Below, in pieces: positions 27,915 to 36,462 of a stretch of DNA of 47,276 nt (position 1 is its first letter; each line of letters begins with the position of its first letter). Source of the stretch: Bryobacter sp. (GTDB lineage Bacteria > Acidobacteriota > Terriglobia > Bryobacterales > Bryobacteraceae); assembly GCA_022843625.1 (NCBI GenBank), contig JALHNH010000049.1:1-47276 (forward strand). The letters are read 5' to 3'. The notes under the pieces are model-generated. The model did not search any database. It had not been told where the DNA came from and saw only the letters and a program-made list of their open reading frames with translations. The position numbers were made by a program, and so were the translations under genes.

Positions 27915-30353
27915 ATGCGCATTATCTTTGGATTGCTGTTGGCCAGCAGCCTCACGGCTGCCCCCGCAAAGCTGACTCTTTATCCTGAATCAGTCACGCT
28001 GAATTCGCGCGAGAGCCGTCAACAACTGCTCGCGCAAGCCGCAGTCGATGGCCGTGGCGACGACTGGACCCGAACGGCACAGTGGACCTCATCCAACCCC
28101 GCTATCGTCGAAGTCGACGCGACCGGCATGGTTTCGCCAAAGGGTGACGGCGAAGCCATCATCACCGCTAAACAAGGCGACACCTCGGCCAGTCTCAAGG
28201 TAAGGGTTGCCGGTTACACCAAGCCTTTCGCATGGGCCTTCCGTGAGCATGTCATCCCTGTGATGTCTAAACGTGGTTGCAACCAGGGCTCCTGCCATGG
28301 GGCGCTCGCTGGCAAGAACGGCTTCAAGCTCACCCTCCGTGGCTATGACCCGGAAGTCGATTACGACGTCCTCACACGATCAAGCCAGGGCCGGCGGGTG
28401 GTGCTTGCAGACCCGGAGAAGAGCCTGCTGCTGCAGAAGGCCAGCTTTGGAATCCCCCACGGTGGCGGCCAGCTGCTGAAGAAGAACTCTCTCGAATACC
28501 GCGTGATCCGCGAATGGATCGAAGGAGGCGCTCCCGCTCCCACTGCTGCCGATGTGGAAGTGGTTGATCTTGAAGTTTTCCCCAAGAGTGCCATTCTCAA
28601 GAACGGTTCTGAGCAACAGCTTGTGGTGCGCGCGAAGTACAGCGATGGCCGTATGGAAGACGTCACCCGCTGGGCCAAATACAGCTCGAATGACGAAGGT
28701 GTGGCGCAGGTCGATGATGGCACTGGCCGCGTCAAGATGCTGGGCCACGGCGAAGCGGCCATCACTGTCTGGTATTCCAGCAAGGTTCTGTATACGCGCC
28801 TCGCTGTGCCGTTTACTACTGAGGTCGGCCCGGACAAATACACTCGTATCACACGTCGCAACTACGTCGACGACCTGGTGGTTGCCAAGCTCAAGAGCCT
28901 CAGCATCGAGCCCTCAACACTTGCCCCGGACGAGATGTTTGTCCGCCGCGCTTTCCTTGATGCAGCCGGCATTCTTCCTACAGCAGAAGAAGTTGAAAAC
29001 TTCCTCGCCGACAAGAGCCCCAACAAGCGCGAGAAGCTAATCGAATACATTCTCAACAAAGAAGAGTTCACTGACTATTGGGCCTACAAGTGGAGCGACC
29101 TCATGCTGGTAAGCTCCCGCAAGCTGGGCGCCGTTGGAATGCAGAGCTTCTACAACTACATCCGCGATAGCGTGAAACAGAACAAGCCGTGGGACAAGTT
29201 TGCCACTGAGATCATTACATCTTCAGGCAGCACTCGCCAGAACGGTGCACTCAATTACTTTGTCCTCCACAAAGACCCGATCGACCTCACCGAAAACGTC
29301 ACCCAGGCGTTTCTGGGCCAGCGCCTCACCTGTGCGCGCTGCCACAATCACCCGCTGGAGAAGTGGACCCAGAAGCAGTATTACCAAATGGTCAACCTCT
29401 TCGCCCGAGTGGGCCTGAAAAACGGCAACACGATGGGAGAGACTGTGGTCTTCGCTCGTACCAGTGGCGACGTCAATCACCCACGCCTGCTCAAGCCGCT
29501 CAACCCCACCCCGCTCGACGGCGACGAGATGAGTCTCGATTCAACAGAAGACCGCCGTGTCCATTTCGCCAAGTGGCTTACTTCACCCCGAAATCAGTTC
29601 TTCGCCCGCAACCTCGTCAACCGCGTCTGGGGCAGCATCATGGGCCGTGGTCTTACCGACCCCATCGATGACGTGCGCGCTACCAACCCGGCCTCAAACG
29701 CCGACCTCTTCGATGCTCTTGTTGCCGACTTCACGAAAGACTTTGACGTCAAACGTCTGATTCGAACCATCATGAACAGCTCGACTTATCAGCTATCGAG
29801 CGAACCCAATGCCTCCAATCAAAGCGACGGCAAATACTACTCCCACTACATCCTGAAGCGTCTGCCAGCCGAAGTGCTTTTAGACTCGATGAGCCAGGTC
29901 ACCGGCGTACCTACTGCCTTTGATGGCTATGCCGCCGGCACCCGCGCCTTGCAGCTACCTGACGTTCAGGTAAAGAGCGAGTTCCTCAATGTTTTCGGAC
30001 GTCCCAAGCGCGTCATCTGTGACGCTGGTGAACGTTCGAGCGATCCGAGTATCGCCCAGGCACTCCACGTGATCAACGGCGAAACGCTGAACCGCAAATT
30101 GATGAACCCTAATGGGGCCGTCAACCTTTTTCTGAAGCTCGGCGTCAGTGATGGCCGCATGATTGAACAGGTTTACCTGTCCGCCTTTGGGCGCTTTCCC
30201 AGTGAAACAGAAAAACAACGAGCCGTTGATCTGCTCAAGGCTTCGCGACTTGAAAAGGGAACGGCGGAATCTCTGCTTCAATCCCGCCGCCAGGGTGCTG
30301 AGGACCTGATGTGGGCTCTGCTCACGAGCAAGGAGTTCCTCTTCAACCAATGA
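27915..30353 (+). CDS. DUF1549/DUF1553 protein with Ig-like domains and haem-type motifs
   Basis: The 812-residue protein has a signal peptide (IIFGLLLASSLTAA), a bacterial Ig-like domain at about 18-98 and a second at about 215-300 (DLEVFPKSAILKNGSEQQLVVRAKYSDGR). DUF1549 (about 320-520, RRNYVDDLVVAKLKSLSIEPS, FVRRAFLDAAGILPTAEEV) and DUF1553 (about 545-800, VHFAKWLTSPRNQFFARNLVNRVWGSIMGRGL, SSTYQLSSEPN) follow. Two possible haem-binding motifs are seen: an unusual CX4CH (C122, C127, H128 in GCNQGSCHGA) and CxxCH (C473, C476, H477 in LTCARCHNHP). This is the Planctomycete-type cytochrome family whose function is unknown. It starts 10 bases after the DUF1501 gene and overlaps the next gene by 4 bases (ATGA). 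Confidence 0.85.
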   Translation: MRIIFGLLLASSLTAAPAKLTLYPESVTLNSRESRQQLLAQAAVDGRGDDWTRTAQWTSSNPAIVEVDATGMVSPKGDGEAIITAKQGDTSASLKVRVAGYTKPFAWAFREHVIPVMSKRGCNQGSCHGALAGKNGFKLTLRGYDPEVDYDVLTRSSQGRRVVLADPEKSLLLQKASFGIPHGGGQLLKKNSLEYRVIREWIEGGAPAPTAADVEVVDLEVFPKSAILKNGSEQQLVVRAKYSDGRMEDVTRWAKYSSNDEGVAQVDDGTGRVKMLGHGEAAITVWYSSKVLYTRLAVPFTTEVGPDKYTRITRRNYVDDLVVAKLKSLSIEPSTLAPDEMFVRRAFLDAAGILPTAEEVENFLADKSPNKREKLIEYILNKEEFTDYWAYKWSDLMLVSSRKLGAVGMQSFYNYIRDSVKQNKPWDKFATEIITSSGSTRQNGALNYFVLHKDPIDLTENVTQAFLGQRLTCARCHNHPLEKWTQKQYYQMVNLFARVGLKNGNTMGETVVFARTSGDVNHPRLLKPLNPTPLDGDEMSLDSTEDRRVHFAKWLTSPRNQFFARNLVNRVWGSIMGRGLTDPIDDVRATNPASNADLFDALVADFTKDFDVKRLIRTIMNSSTYQLSSEPNASNQSDGKYYSHYILKRLPAEVLLDSMSQVTGVPTAFDGYAAGTRALQLPDVQVKSEFLNVFGRPKRVICDAGERSSDPSIAQALHVINGETLNRKLMNPNGAVNLFLKLGVSDGRMIEQVYLSAFGRFPSETEKQRAVDLLKASRLEKGTAESLLQSRRQGAEDLMWALLTSKEFLFNQ

Positions 30354-31564
30354 AACGCGAACTGCTTGCCTTCTGCCTCTGTGTCCCTTTAACCGCCTCA
30401 AAGGATTTCACGCGCGACATCCAGCCGCTCCTGGAAAAGCGTTGCACCGGTTGCCATTCCGCCAGCGCTACCATGGGCTCGCTGAATCTCGAGACCTGGG
30501 AAGGCCTCCTCAAGGGCGGCAACAACGGGCCGATCCTCGTGCCGGGTAAGTCGAAAGAAAGTACGCTCTATCTGAGTGTGGTGGGCAAGGCCCCAGAGAT
30601 CGGTCGCATGCCTTTCTCCAATGAAGTCATGCCCGACGATGAAGCCGAAGCAATTCGCGAATGGATCGACGAAGGCGCTGCCGCACCTGTCACCAAGCCC
30701 CAGCAGATTTACTCACTGGCCTGGAGGCCGGACGGCAAGGCCATCGCCCTGGGTACCTACCAGACGGTGCGTTTGATGGACGCCACCGGCCAGACCGAAA
30801 CGGCTCAACTCACCGGTCACGCAGACGCTGTGCGCGCAGTTGCCTGGAGCAAAGACGGGAGCTTTCTCGCCGCTGCGGGAGGCTCGCCTGCACGTAAAGG
30901 TGAAGTCAAAGTCTGGAAGGCCGACGGCACTCTGCAAGCAACTATCAGTGGCCATGCCGATTGCATTTACGGCGTCGCCATCTCACCCGACGGCAAGACC
31001 ATCGCCACGGCCAGCTATGACAAGCTGATCAAGCTCTGGGATGCGGGCACGGGCAAAGAGATTCGCACCCTCAAAGACCATATCGATGCCATCTATGCGC
31101 TTGCCTTTACCCCCGATGGCAAGCGCCTGGTGAGTGGAGCCTCTGACCGGTCGATCAAGGTATGGAACCCCGAAACCGGCGAGCGCCTCTTTACGATGAG
31201 CGAGCCCACCGACGGTGTGAATTCGGTGGCCATCTCCCCTGACGGCAAGCGCATTGCCGCCGCCGGGCAAGACAAAACCATCCGCATCTGGCTGCTGGAA
31301 GAAAAGGGTGCCACGCTTGAGGTTTCGATGATCGCTCACGAAGACGCCATTCTCAAAATCGTCTGGAGCCGCGACGGCAAGACTCTACTCTCCAGCTCTG
31401 CAGACCGCAGTCTGAAGCTGTTTCGCGCCTCAGACTTGAGCGAACTGAAGATGCTGGGCGGCCAGCCCGACTGGGCCTACGCCGTTGAATACTCACCTGA
31501 TGGCTCGCGAGTTGCACTGGGCCGAATGAACGGAAGTCTCTTAATTACTGAGGTGAAGCCATGA
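30350..31564 (+). CDS. Cytochrome-type (PSCyt1) protein with seven-bladed WD40 propeller
   Basis: The 404-residue product has a short leader (ELLAFCLCVPLTAS), a Planctomycete-type cytochrome domain with the haem motif CTGCH (C32, C35, H36), and SKESTLYLSVVGKAPEIGRMPFSNEVMPDDEAEAIREWIDEGA, which is the usual end of that domain. Residues of about 120-404 form seven WD40-like repeats, each with an SPDGK-type turn (SLAWRPDGKAIALG, AVAWSKDGSFLAAAG, GVAISPDGKTIATAS, ALAFTPDGKRLVSGA, SVAISPDGKRIAAAG, KIVWSRDGKTLLSSS, AVEYSPDGSRVALG). Seven blades make a complete propeller, suited to binding a partner such as the preceding protein. The start overlaps the previous stop and its own stop overlaps the next start (ATGA at both ends), which indicates tight coupling. 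The reaction is unknown. Confidence 0.85.
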   Translation: MKRELLAFCLCVPLTASKDFTRDIQPLLEKRCTGCHSASATMGSLNLETWEGLLKGGNNGPILVPGKSKESTLYLSVVGKAPEIGRMPFSNEVMPDDEAEAIREWIDEGAAAPVTKPQQIYSLAWRPDGKAIALGTYQTVRLMDATGQTETAQLTGHADAVRAVAWSKDGSFLAAAGGSPARKGEVKVWKADGTLQATISGHADCIYGVAISPDGKTIATASYDKLIKLWDAGTGKEIRTLKDHIDAIYALAFTPDGKRLVSGASDRSIKVWNPETGERLFTMSEPTDGVNSVAISPDGKRIAAAGQDKTIRIWLLEEKGATLEVSMIAHEDAILKIVWSRDGKTLLSSSADRSLKLFRASDLSELKMLGGQPDWAYAVEYSPDGSRVALGRMNGSLLITEVKP

Positions 31565-33891
31565 AGAAACTGATCTCGATCGCAATCCTGAGCACCGGCT
31601 TGATTTGGGCACAGGCACAGCGAACAACGCCTCCCACCATCGCCCGCGTCTCACCGCTCGGCATCGCCCGGGGCATGACCATCGAGATGGAGGTGGAAGG
31701 CTTCAATCTTGCCAAAGCCTCTGCCATCTACTTCAGCGAGAAGGGTATTACCGGGAAGATCCTGCGCATCAAAGAGCTTCCAGATCAAGCTGAGGTTCGT
31801 TTGGGAGCCAGTGGTGGAGTGTCCTCGATTGAACTTGGCCAAATCCCGGCACGCAATCAGGTGACAGTTGAGATCGATATCTCGACAGAAGCCAAGGTCG
31901 GCCCGGTTAGCTTCCGGCTGCTTACGCCGCTCGGCACCAGCCCTGTCGGCACTTTTCTCGTGGAGCCCTTCTACGGCGAAGCCGCTGATATGGAGCCAAA
32001 CGATAGCGTCGAGAACGCTCCCGAGGTTTACCTCCCAGCCATCCTAACGGGTGCGATCAGCCGCAATGGGGACGTGGATCATTACAAGATCAAGGCTCGC
32101 GCCGGCCAGCAGGTAGTCTTCGAAAACGGAGCAACCATGCTTGGCAGCTCACTCCAGCCGATTGTGCGAATTCTGCGAGAGGACCAGAGCGTTGCCGCTG
32201 AATTTGGCCAGGATGGGGGCGAAAGCGTCCGGCGCTTTGCCCACCGCTTCGACAAAGAAGGCACCTACTTTGTTCAAATCAGCGACTTCCAGCAAAGCGG
32301 ACGAGCCAGCCATTTCTACCGCCTCAAAGCAGGCGACTTCACCGTGATCACCGGCGTTTATCCACTCGGTGTCCAGAAGGGCAAGACAGCAAACGTAACC
32401 CTTGAGGGCATCAATGTCGCGGAAGCGAAGTTGGCCGTCAAAGGCGAGCCGAGTGAACGCGATGCCTTTGCTGTAGTGCTTCGCCCCAACAAAGCCTTCA
32501 ACGATGTCCGCCTCGAACTTGGCCAGCACCCTGAAGCGGAAGGCGTGGACAAACTCACGTTTCCGCTCACTGTGAATGGAAAACTGAGCGACACCGCCCG
32601 CTATCGCTTTAATGCGCGACGCGGCGAAGAACTGGTTTTTGAAGTGGATGCCCGGCGTGCCGGAAGCGACGTCGACTCCTTCCTTGAAGTTCTCGATATG
32701 CAAGGTAAGTCGATTGAGCGTGCCGTGGTACGGCCAGTCTGGGAGACCACGACTACCCTGCGAGACCACGACAGCGCCGCTCGCGGCATCCGCATTAACT
32801 CCTGGAACGCTCTCAAGGTTGGCGACTATGTGATGCTCGGCGGAGAAGTGATCAAGATTAACGCCATGCCCCGGGGGCCGGATGACGACATGATTTTCGA
32901 AAATTTCAACGGCCAGCGCATCACCTACTTCGACACCACAGCCGAGGCTCACGCCATCGACAAGAGCATTTACAAGGCCCAGATTTTCCCGGCCGGCTCA
33001 AAGTTCACGCCCAATGGGCTTCCCCTCTTGCGTCTTTACTATCGCAACGATGACGGTGGCCCCGGATATGGCAAAGACTCGCTGCTACATTTCACTGCGC
33101 CAGCCGATGGTGAGTATCAGCTTGTGCTGAAAGACGTTCGTGGCAAGCTCAACAAGCCCCAGGCCTACCGCCTTACGGCTCGTCATTCCGAGCCCGACTT
33201 CCGCCTCTCGATGAACCCGCGCAACCCGACTGTGCCTCTTGGCGGTGCGATCCCGGTTACAATGCAAGCCTTCCGAATGGATGGTTTCGATGGGCCTATC
33301 TCGGTCAACTTTAATGGACTTCCTCCCGGCGTTACTGCGACTCCCACGGTCATCCCTCCTGGGCAAATTTTCGCCACTGTCTTGCTCAAGAGTGACGGCA
33401 AACCGCACTCCGCAGCTTTTCCGATCGAGGTTACCGGGCGCTACGCCGACAAGGTACGCTACGCCAGTCAGGAAGACAACCTCAAGCTCCTCTCGGTCAT
33501 GCCACAAGCTGACATCACGATGACCGCGATCACCAAAGTGGTCGAACTCGAAGCGGGCAGCACTGCTGATGTGAACCTTAGCATCACTCGAAACAATGGA
33601 TTTCAAGGCCGGGTTCCGGTACAGGTGATGAATTTACCCCCGTCTGTCCGTGTACTTGATGTGGGCCTGAACGGCGTTCTTCTGAACGAAGACGAAACCA
33701 AGCGCGGCTTCACTCTGGCTGCCCTGCCGGATAGCGAGCCCCTCGAACAGGTGATCTACATTGGCGGCACGATTGAAACACGTAGCCCCCAACAAACGAT
33801 ACACGCAGCACCAGAGCCGATCCTGCTTCGCATCAAGTCGAACAAGGGCCCTCAGATTACAGGCTCTTTGGTTACGGGTGGGAATCGCTAG
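31561..33891 (+). CDS. Large secreted protein with PPC (pre-peptidase C-terminal) domain
   Basis: The 776-residue protein has a signal peptide (KKLISIAILSTGLIWAQAQ) and then only beta-rich domains. An IPT-like domain opens it (PTIARVSPLGIARGMTIEMEVEGFNLAKASAIYF). A PPC domain lies at about 140-250 (DMEPNDSVENAPEVYLPAILTGAISRNGDVDHYKIKARAGQQVVFE), and a second PPC-like stretch at about 500-540 (LLHFTAPADGEYQLVLKDVRGKLNKPQAYRL). The C-terminal third looks Ig-like (SMNPRNPTVPLGGAIPVTMQAFRMDGFDGPISVNFNGLPPGV). No peptidase domain is present. In related operons this protein accompanies the cytochrome-type proteins and may be a structural or polysaccharide-binding partner. It overlaps the upstream gene by 4 bases and the epimerase starts 2 bases after its stop. 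Confidence 0.75.
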   Translation: MKKLISIAILSTGLIWAQAQRTTPPTIARVSPLGIARGMTIEMEVEGFNLAKASAIYFSEKGITGKILRIKELPDQAEVRLGASGGVSSIELGQIPARNQVTVEIDISTEAKVGPVSFRLLTPLGTSPVGTFLVEPFYGEAADMEPNDSVENAPEVYLPAILTGAISRNGDVDHYKIKARAGQQVVFENGATMLGSSLQPIVRILREDQSVAAEFGQDGGESVRRFAHRFDKEGTYFVQISDFQQSGRASHFYRLKAGDFTVITGVYPLGVQKGKTANVTLEGINVAEAKLAVKGEPSERDAFAVVLRPNKAFNDVRLELGQHPEAEGVDKLTFPLTVNGKLSDTARYRFNARRGEELVFEVDARRAGSDVDSFLEVLDMQGKSIERAVVRPVWETTTTLRDHDSAARGIRINSWNALKVGDYVMLGGEVIKINAMPRGPDDDMIFENFNGQRITYFDTTAEAHAIDKSIYKAQIFPAGSKFTPNGLPLLRLYYRNDDGGPGYGKDSLLHFTAPADGEYQLVLKDVRGKLNKPQAYRLTARHSEPDFRLSMNPRNPTVPLGGAIPVTMQAFRMDGFDGPISVNFNGLPPGVTATPTVIPPGQIFATVLLKSDGKPHSAAFPIEVTGRYADKVRYASQEDNLKLLSVMPQADITMTAITKVVELEAGSTADVNLSITRNNGFQGRVPVQVMNLPPSVRVLDVGLNGVLLNEDETKRGFTLAALPDSEPLEQVIYIGGTIETRSPQQTIHAAPEPILLRIKSNKGPQITGSLVTGGNR

Positions 33892-33893
33892 TA

Positions 33894-34723
33894 TGAAGCT
33901 CGGTGTCAACACCCTTATCTGGACCGCAAGATTTGAAAGGGAACACCTCGTACTTTTTCCGGAAATCAAGGCTCATGGCTTTGATGGCGTTGAAGTTGCC
34001 CGATTTGATTTCGAGGATTTTCCGGCGCAGGAGATTCGCCGTGCAGCCGCTGACAATGGCCTTGAACTCATACTCTGCACCGCATTTACCGGCGACCTGT
34101 CGCTTGCCGGAAGCAATCCAGACAAAGCCAAAGCGTTCCTGAAACAGGCCTGTGATGCCGCCGTCTCGATTGGCGCTGACACGCTTGTTGGCCCTTTCTG
34201 CACTCCGGTGGGTTATCTTCCCGGACGGCGTCGCACCACAGAAGAATGGAATCAGGTTGTTTCAAGCCTTCAAGAAATCGCCCCTTACTTTGCCGGTGCG
34301 AATATCCGAATGGCAATCGAGCCACTCAATCGCTTTGAGACTTTTTTCCTGAACACTGCCGCTGATGCACTGGCCCTCGTGAACGCCGTTGCATCCCCTC
34401 ATGTGGGAATACTCTACGACAGCTTTCACGCCAACATTGAAGAGCAGAAGATTGGCCCGGCGGCAGCCAGTCTGGGCCAGGCCCTCTTTCATGTCCATAC
34501 CTGCGAAAACGACCGCGGTGCACCAGGCAGCGGACATGTGGATTGGGATGGGTTGTTCGAGGGGCTGGATGCTGCGGGCTATGACGGCTGGTGTGTAATT
34601 GAGAGCTTTGGCTTCAACATCAAAGAGATTGCCGCCGCTGCCTGCATTTGGCGAGATTTAGCTCCCACCCCGGCAGATATTGCCTGGGAGGGAGCCAAGT
34701 TTCTCCGGCGGCGGCTTGGTTAG
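33894..34723 (+). CDS. Sugar phosphate isomerase/epimerase (xylose-isomerase-like TIM barrel)
   Basis: The 276-residue protein matches the AP-endonuclease-2/xylose-isomerase-like barrel group that includes tagatose/psicose 3-epimerase. Motifs seen are MKLGVNTLIWTARF at the start, GFDGVEVARFDFEDFP, ADTLVGPFCTPVGYLP, RMAIEPLNRFETFFLNTAADALALV (metal-binding Glu), VGILYDSFHANIEE (Asp and His), FHVHTCENDRGAPGSGHVDWDGLF (His) and WCVIESFGF (Glu). The four metal ligands of a ketose 3-epimerase therefore all appear present. It has no leader and acts in the cytosol. It is the last of five plus-strand genes with gaps of 10 bases or less, so the exported proteins may feed a sugar to it. The ATG at 33894 is used; an earlier in-frame start lies inside the previous gene. 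Confidence 0.85.
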
Positions 34724-34748
34724 CTTGAGGAGGGGACTCTAACCAAGC
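34714..34748. terminator. Inverted repeat containing the stop codons of two convergent genes
   Basis: GCTTGGTTAG (34714-34723) and CTAACCAAGC (34739-34748) are perfect complements of 10 bp with a 15-base loop. The TAG of the epimerase is in the first arm and the TAG of the molybdopterin-domain gene is in the second arm. A hairpin would form in both transcripts, so it may act as a shared 3' end. There is no T-run on either strand, so intrinsic termination is uncertain. Confidence 0.45.
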
Positions 34749-35710
34749 AGACCGCCGTGTCCGAGACAGGCTACCTCCCAGCCGGAGATGCGATATTTCG
34801 CAAGGGCTGGGGGGATGAGAAGGTCGACGACGTTCTGTTTGGCAGAACGATGGCAGCCTGGGGCGGAAATGATGGGGATGTCGTTTTTGTAGGCCAGCAA
34901 CAAGAGGTTGCCTGGTTCGACGGGAGCCAGGAAGCGCTCCATGTGACTGCCCAGCCTTACGAGGGCTCGTCCAATTACGTCTTCGGGGCCGGCAGGGGCA
35001 GTGGTGGAAGCAATTAAAATCATCGTGGGCTTGGTTCGCACCAGATGATGCAGACCACGAGTGACTTCTTCTTCATCTTCAAGGCAAGCCAGAGCATAGG
35101 TGCTGCTGGTGCCGTAACGCTCGAGGCGCTGACGGACAATTCCCTCAAAGAGCATGCGCCCGCGATCGCCGTTGATCGGGTCTGAATACAGAACTCCAAC
35201 GGTTGGTTTGCGGATTGGGCGCGCCTGCAGGATGGCCCCCCGCTCTTTCAAAACGTTTGTGATTGCTTCAAGCTGAGATTGAGCGACGGCAAAGGGAGTG
35301 CTTTTGATGGTGGCAATGCGCTGATTGGCCTGGGCATAGCTGAAGTTCGGCATGGTGGCAATAACGACGCTGGCAGTGCAGTTAATCTGTTTGAGCAATT
35401 CGTCGTCAACCAGAACACAGCAGTCTTCGGTCGCGAAGATGTTTACCCGGCCGCCGGGAGCTGGACGCATTTCTATGCAGCCACAGCCGACTTCACGGCC
35501 TACGCTTAGTACCGCATCGTCTTCGGAGACTTCGCCTTCTTCGAGCTGGGTGACCCAGACTTCGGACATTCCTTCCGTCTTGAGGAGACGAACGTCTTCC
35601 TCATTCAGGATGTGGCCCTTTGAGAGGAGCTTCTTGCCACACGGTTTAAAGATAGTGCAGCAGAGAATTCTTCCGGAAGATTCTAAAATGTCAATAGTTT
35701 GCGCCCGCAT
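34739..35710 (-). CDS. Molybdopterin-binding-domain protein (MoeA/MogA-like)
   Basis: The 323-residue protein has an N-terminal part resembling the MoeA-type leading domain (KKLLSKGHILNEEDVRLLKTEGMSEVWV) and a C-terminal MogA/MoeA-like molybdopterin-binding domain (PTVGVLYSDPINGDRGRMLFEGIVRQRLERYG, MILIASTTAPAGPEDVIGRAL, ISAPGCHRSAKQNVVDLLIPPALA). The MPT domain usually carries a GGTG-type loop; here ASTTAPAGPEDV is in its place, so catalysis in cofactor synthesis is doubtful. Similar stand-alone proteins are annotated as molybdopterin-binding in several phyla with unknown role. It is preceded by an AGGAG site 8 bases before the ATG at 35710 and by a promoter with a perfect TATAAT. It converges on the epimerase gene through a shared hairpin. 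Confidence 0.7.
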   Translation of the reverse strand: MRAQTIDILESSGRILCCTIFKPCGKKLLSKGHILNEEDVRLLKTEGMSEVWVTQLEEGEVSEDDAVLSVGREVGCGCIEMRPAPGGRVNIFATEDCCVLVDDELLKQINCTASVVIATMPNFSYAQANQRIATIKSTPFAVAQSQLEAITNVLKERGAILQARPIRKPTVGVLYSDPINGDRGRMLFEGIVRQRLERYGTSSTYALACLEDEEEVTRGLHHLVRTKPTMILIASTTAPAGPEDVIGRALVRLGSHMERFLAPVEPGNLLLLAYKNDIPIISAPGCHRSAKQNVVDLLIPPALAKYRISGWEVACLGHGGLLG

Positions 35711-35769
35711 AGCAACGGTCTCCTGATTAAGGGCTGCTGGCCACTGGAATCGGCCATATAATCAACCCG

Positions 35770-35797
35770 ATTATACTCGTTCTAGTACTCACAGCAA
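35770..35797 (-). promoter_or_regulatory. Predicted sigma-70 promoter of the molybdopterin-domain gene
   Basis: On the minus strand a perfect -10 element TATAAT (plus coordinates 35770-35775) lies 16 bases downstream of a weak -35 element TTGCTG (35792-35797). Transcription would start near 35763, leaving a leader of about 53 bases with an AGGAG ribosome binding site. This is the only intergenic gap before the gene, and the argCB-acetyltransferase operon ends just upstream. Confidence 0.5.
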
Positions 35798-35844
35798 GCG
35801 AATAATCTCAGATTAATTGTTTGAAGTTGCTATTTTTTTCGGAT

Positions 35845-36462
35845 CTAATGACCTGAGGGCCGAGGTAAGGTGTATTGCTGAAAAGCTGCTCCAGAAGTTG
35901 AATCAGGACTAAAAATCTGGAAGGGTTCTTCGGCGCGCTTTGTGCCAGTTGGAGGGCGCAGGTGCTTTAGTACTGCAATCTCATCACAAGCCTGGAACTT
36001 AGGGCAACGGAGGCAGTCCTTCCATGCTTTTAGGGGTAGTTCGTTACGGTCTACGAGGGAATAGCCCATTTTTGCGAAGAAGTCAGGGACATAGGTGAAG
36101 GCAAAGAGCGACTGTAAACCGAAGGCATTTGCCTCATCGTCGATGGCTTTCATGAGGAGACGGCCGGCTCCGGTGCCCTTTGCTGAAGGATCGACAGCCA
36201 ACGAGCGGAGTTCTGCAATAGTAGGGCCGTAAAAGTGTAGAGCAGCGCACCCAATTAAACGGTCTTTGTCATAAATCACCGTAAAATCGCGAATAAATTC
36301 TGATAATTCGAATTCTGTTCTGGGCAGCATGATTCCATTCGCTGCATATCCGTTAATCATTGCGAGAATTGCGGGGATGTCGGCCATGGCGGCCTTGCGT
36401 ACTGTCTTAGAGGAGGAAAGCTGTTCCAAGGGCTTCTCCTGACTGAACACGGGCCAAAACAT
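35845..36462 (-). CDS. GNAT N-acetyltransferase, probable N-acetylglutamate synthase (short ArgA type)
   Basis: The GNAT core is clear: KTVRKAAMADIPAILAMINGYAANGIMLPRTEFEL, then FTVIYDKDRLIGCAALHFY and the acetyl-CoA loop ELRSLAVDPSAKGTGAGRLLM. The IxGYAxxGxMLPR stretch and the position after argC and argB point to the single-domain N-acetylglutamate synthases. The C-terminal motif WKDCLRCPKFQACDE (three Cys) is typical of that subgroup. The start is unclear: the first strand TVRKA must be included, which excludes ATG 36387. The nearest usable starts, ATG 36462 or the codon at 36528, lie inside argB in another frame. I chose 36462, giving an overlap of 56 bases. The last 30 residues (EEPFQIFSPDSTSGAAF) are probably disordered. 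Confidence 0.72.
   Translation of the reverse strand: MFWPVFSQEKPLEQLSSSKTVRKAAMADIPAILAMINGYAANGIMLPRTEFELSEFIRDFTVIYDKDRLIGCAALHFYGPTIAELRSLAVDPSAKGTGAGRLLMKAIDDEANAFGLQSLFAFTYVPDFFAKMGYSLVDRNELPLKAWKDCLRCPKFQACDEIAVLKHLRPPTGTKRAEEPFQIFSPDSTSGAAFQQYTLPRPSGH

Noticed and set aside
32149..32952. Minus-strand open frame of 267 codons opposite the PPC-domain gene
   Set aside because: Shadow frame without motifs; the plus-strand gene is in a tight operon.
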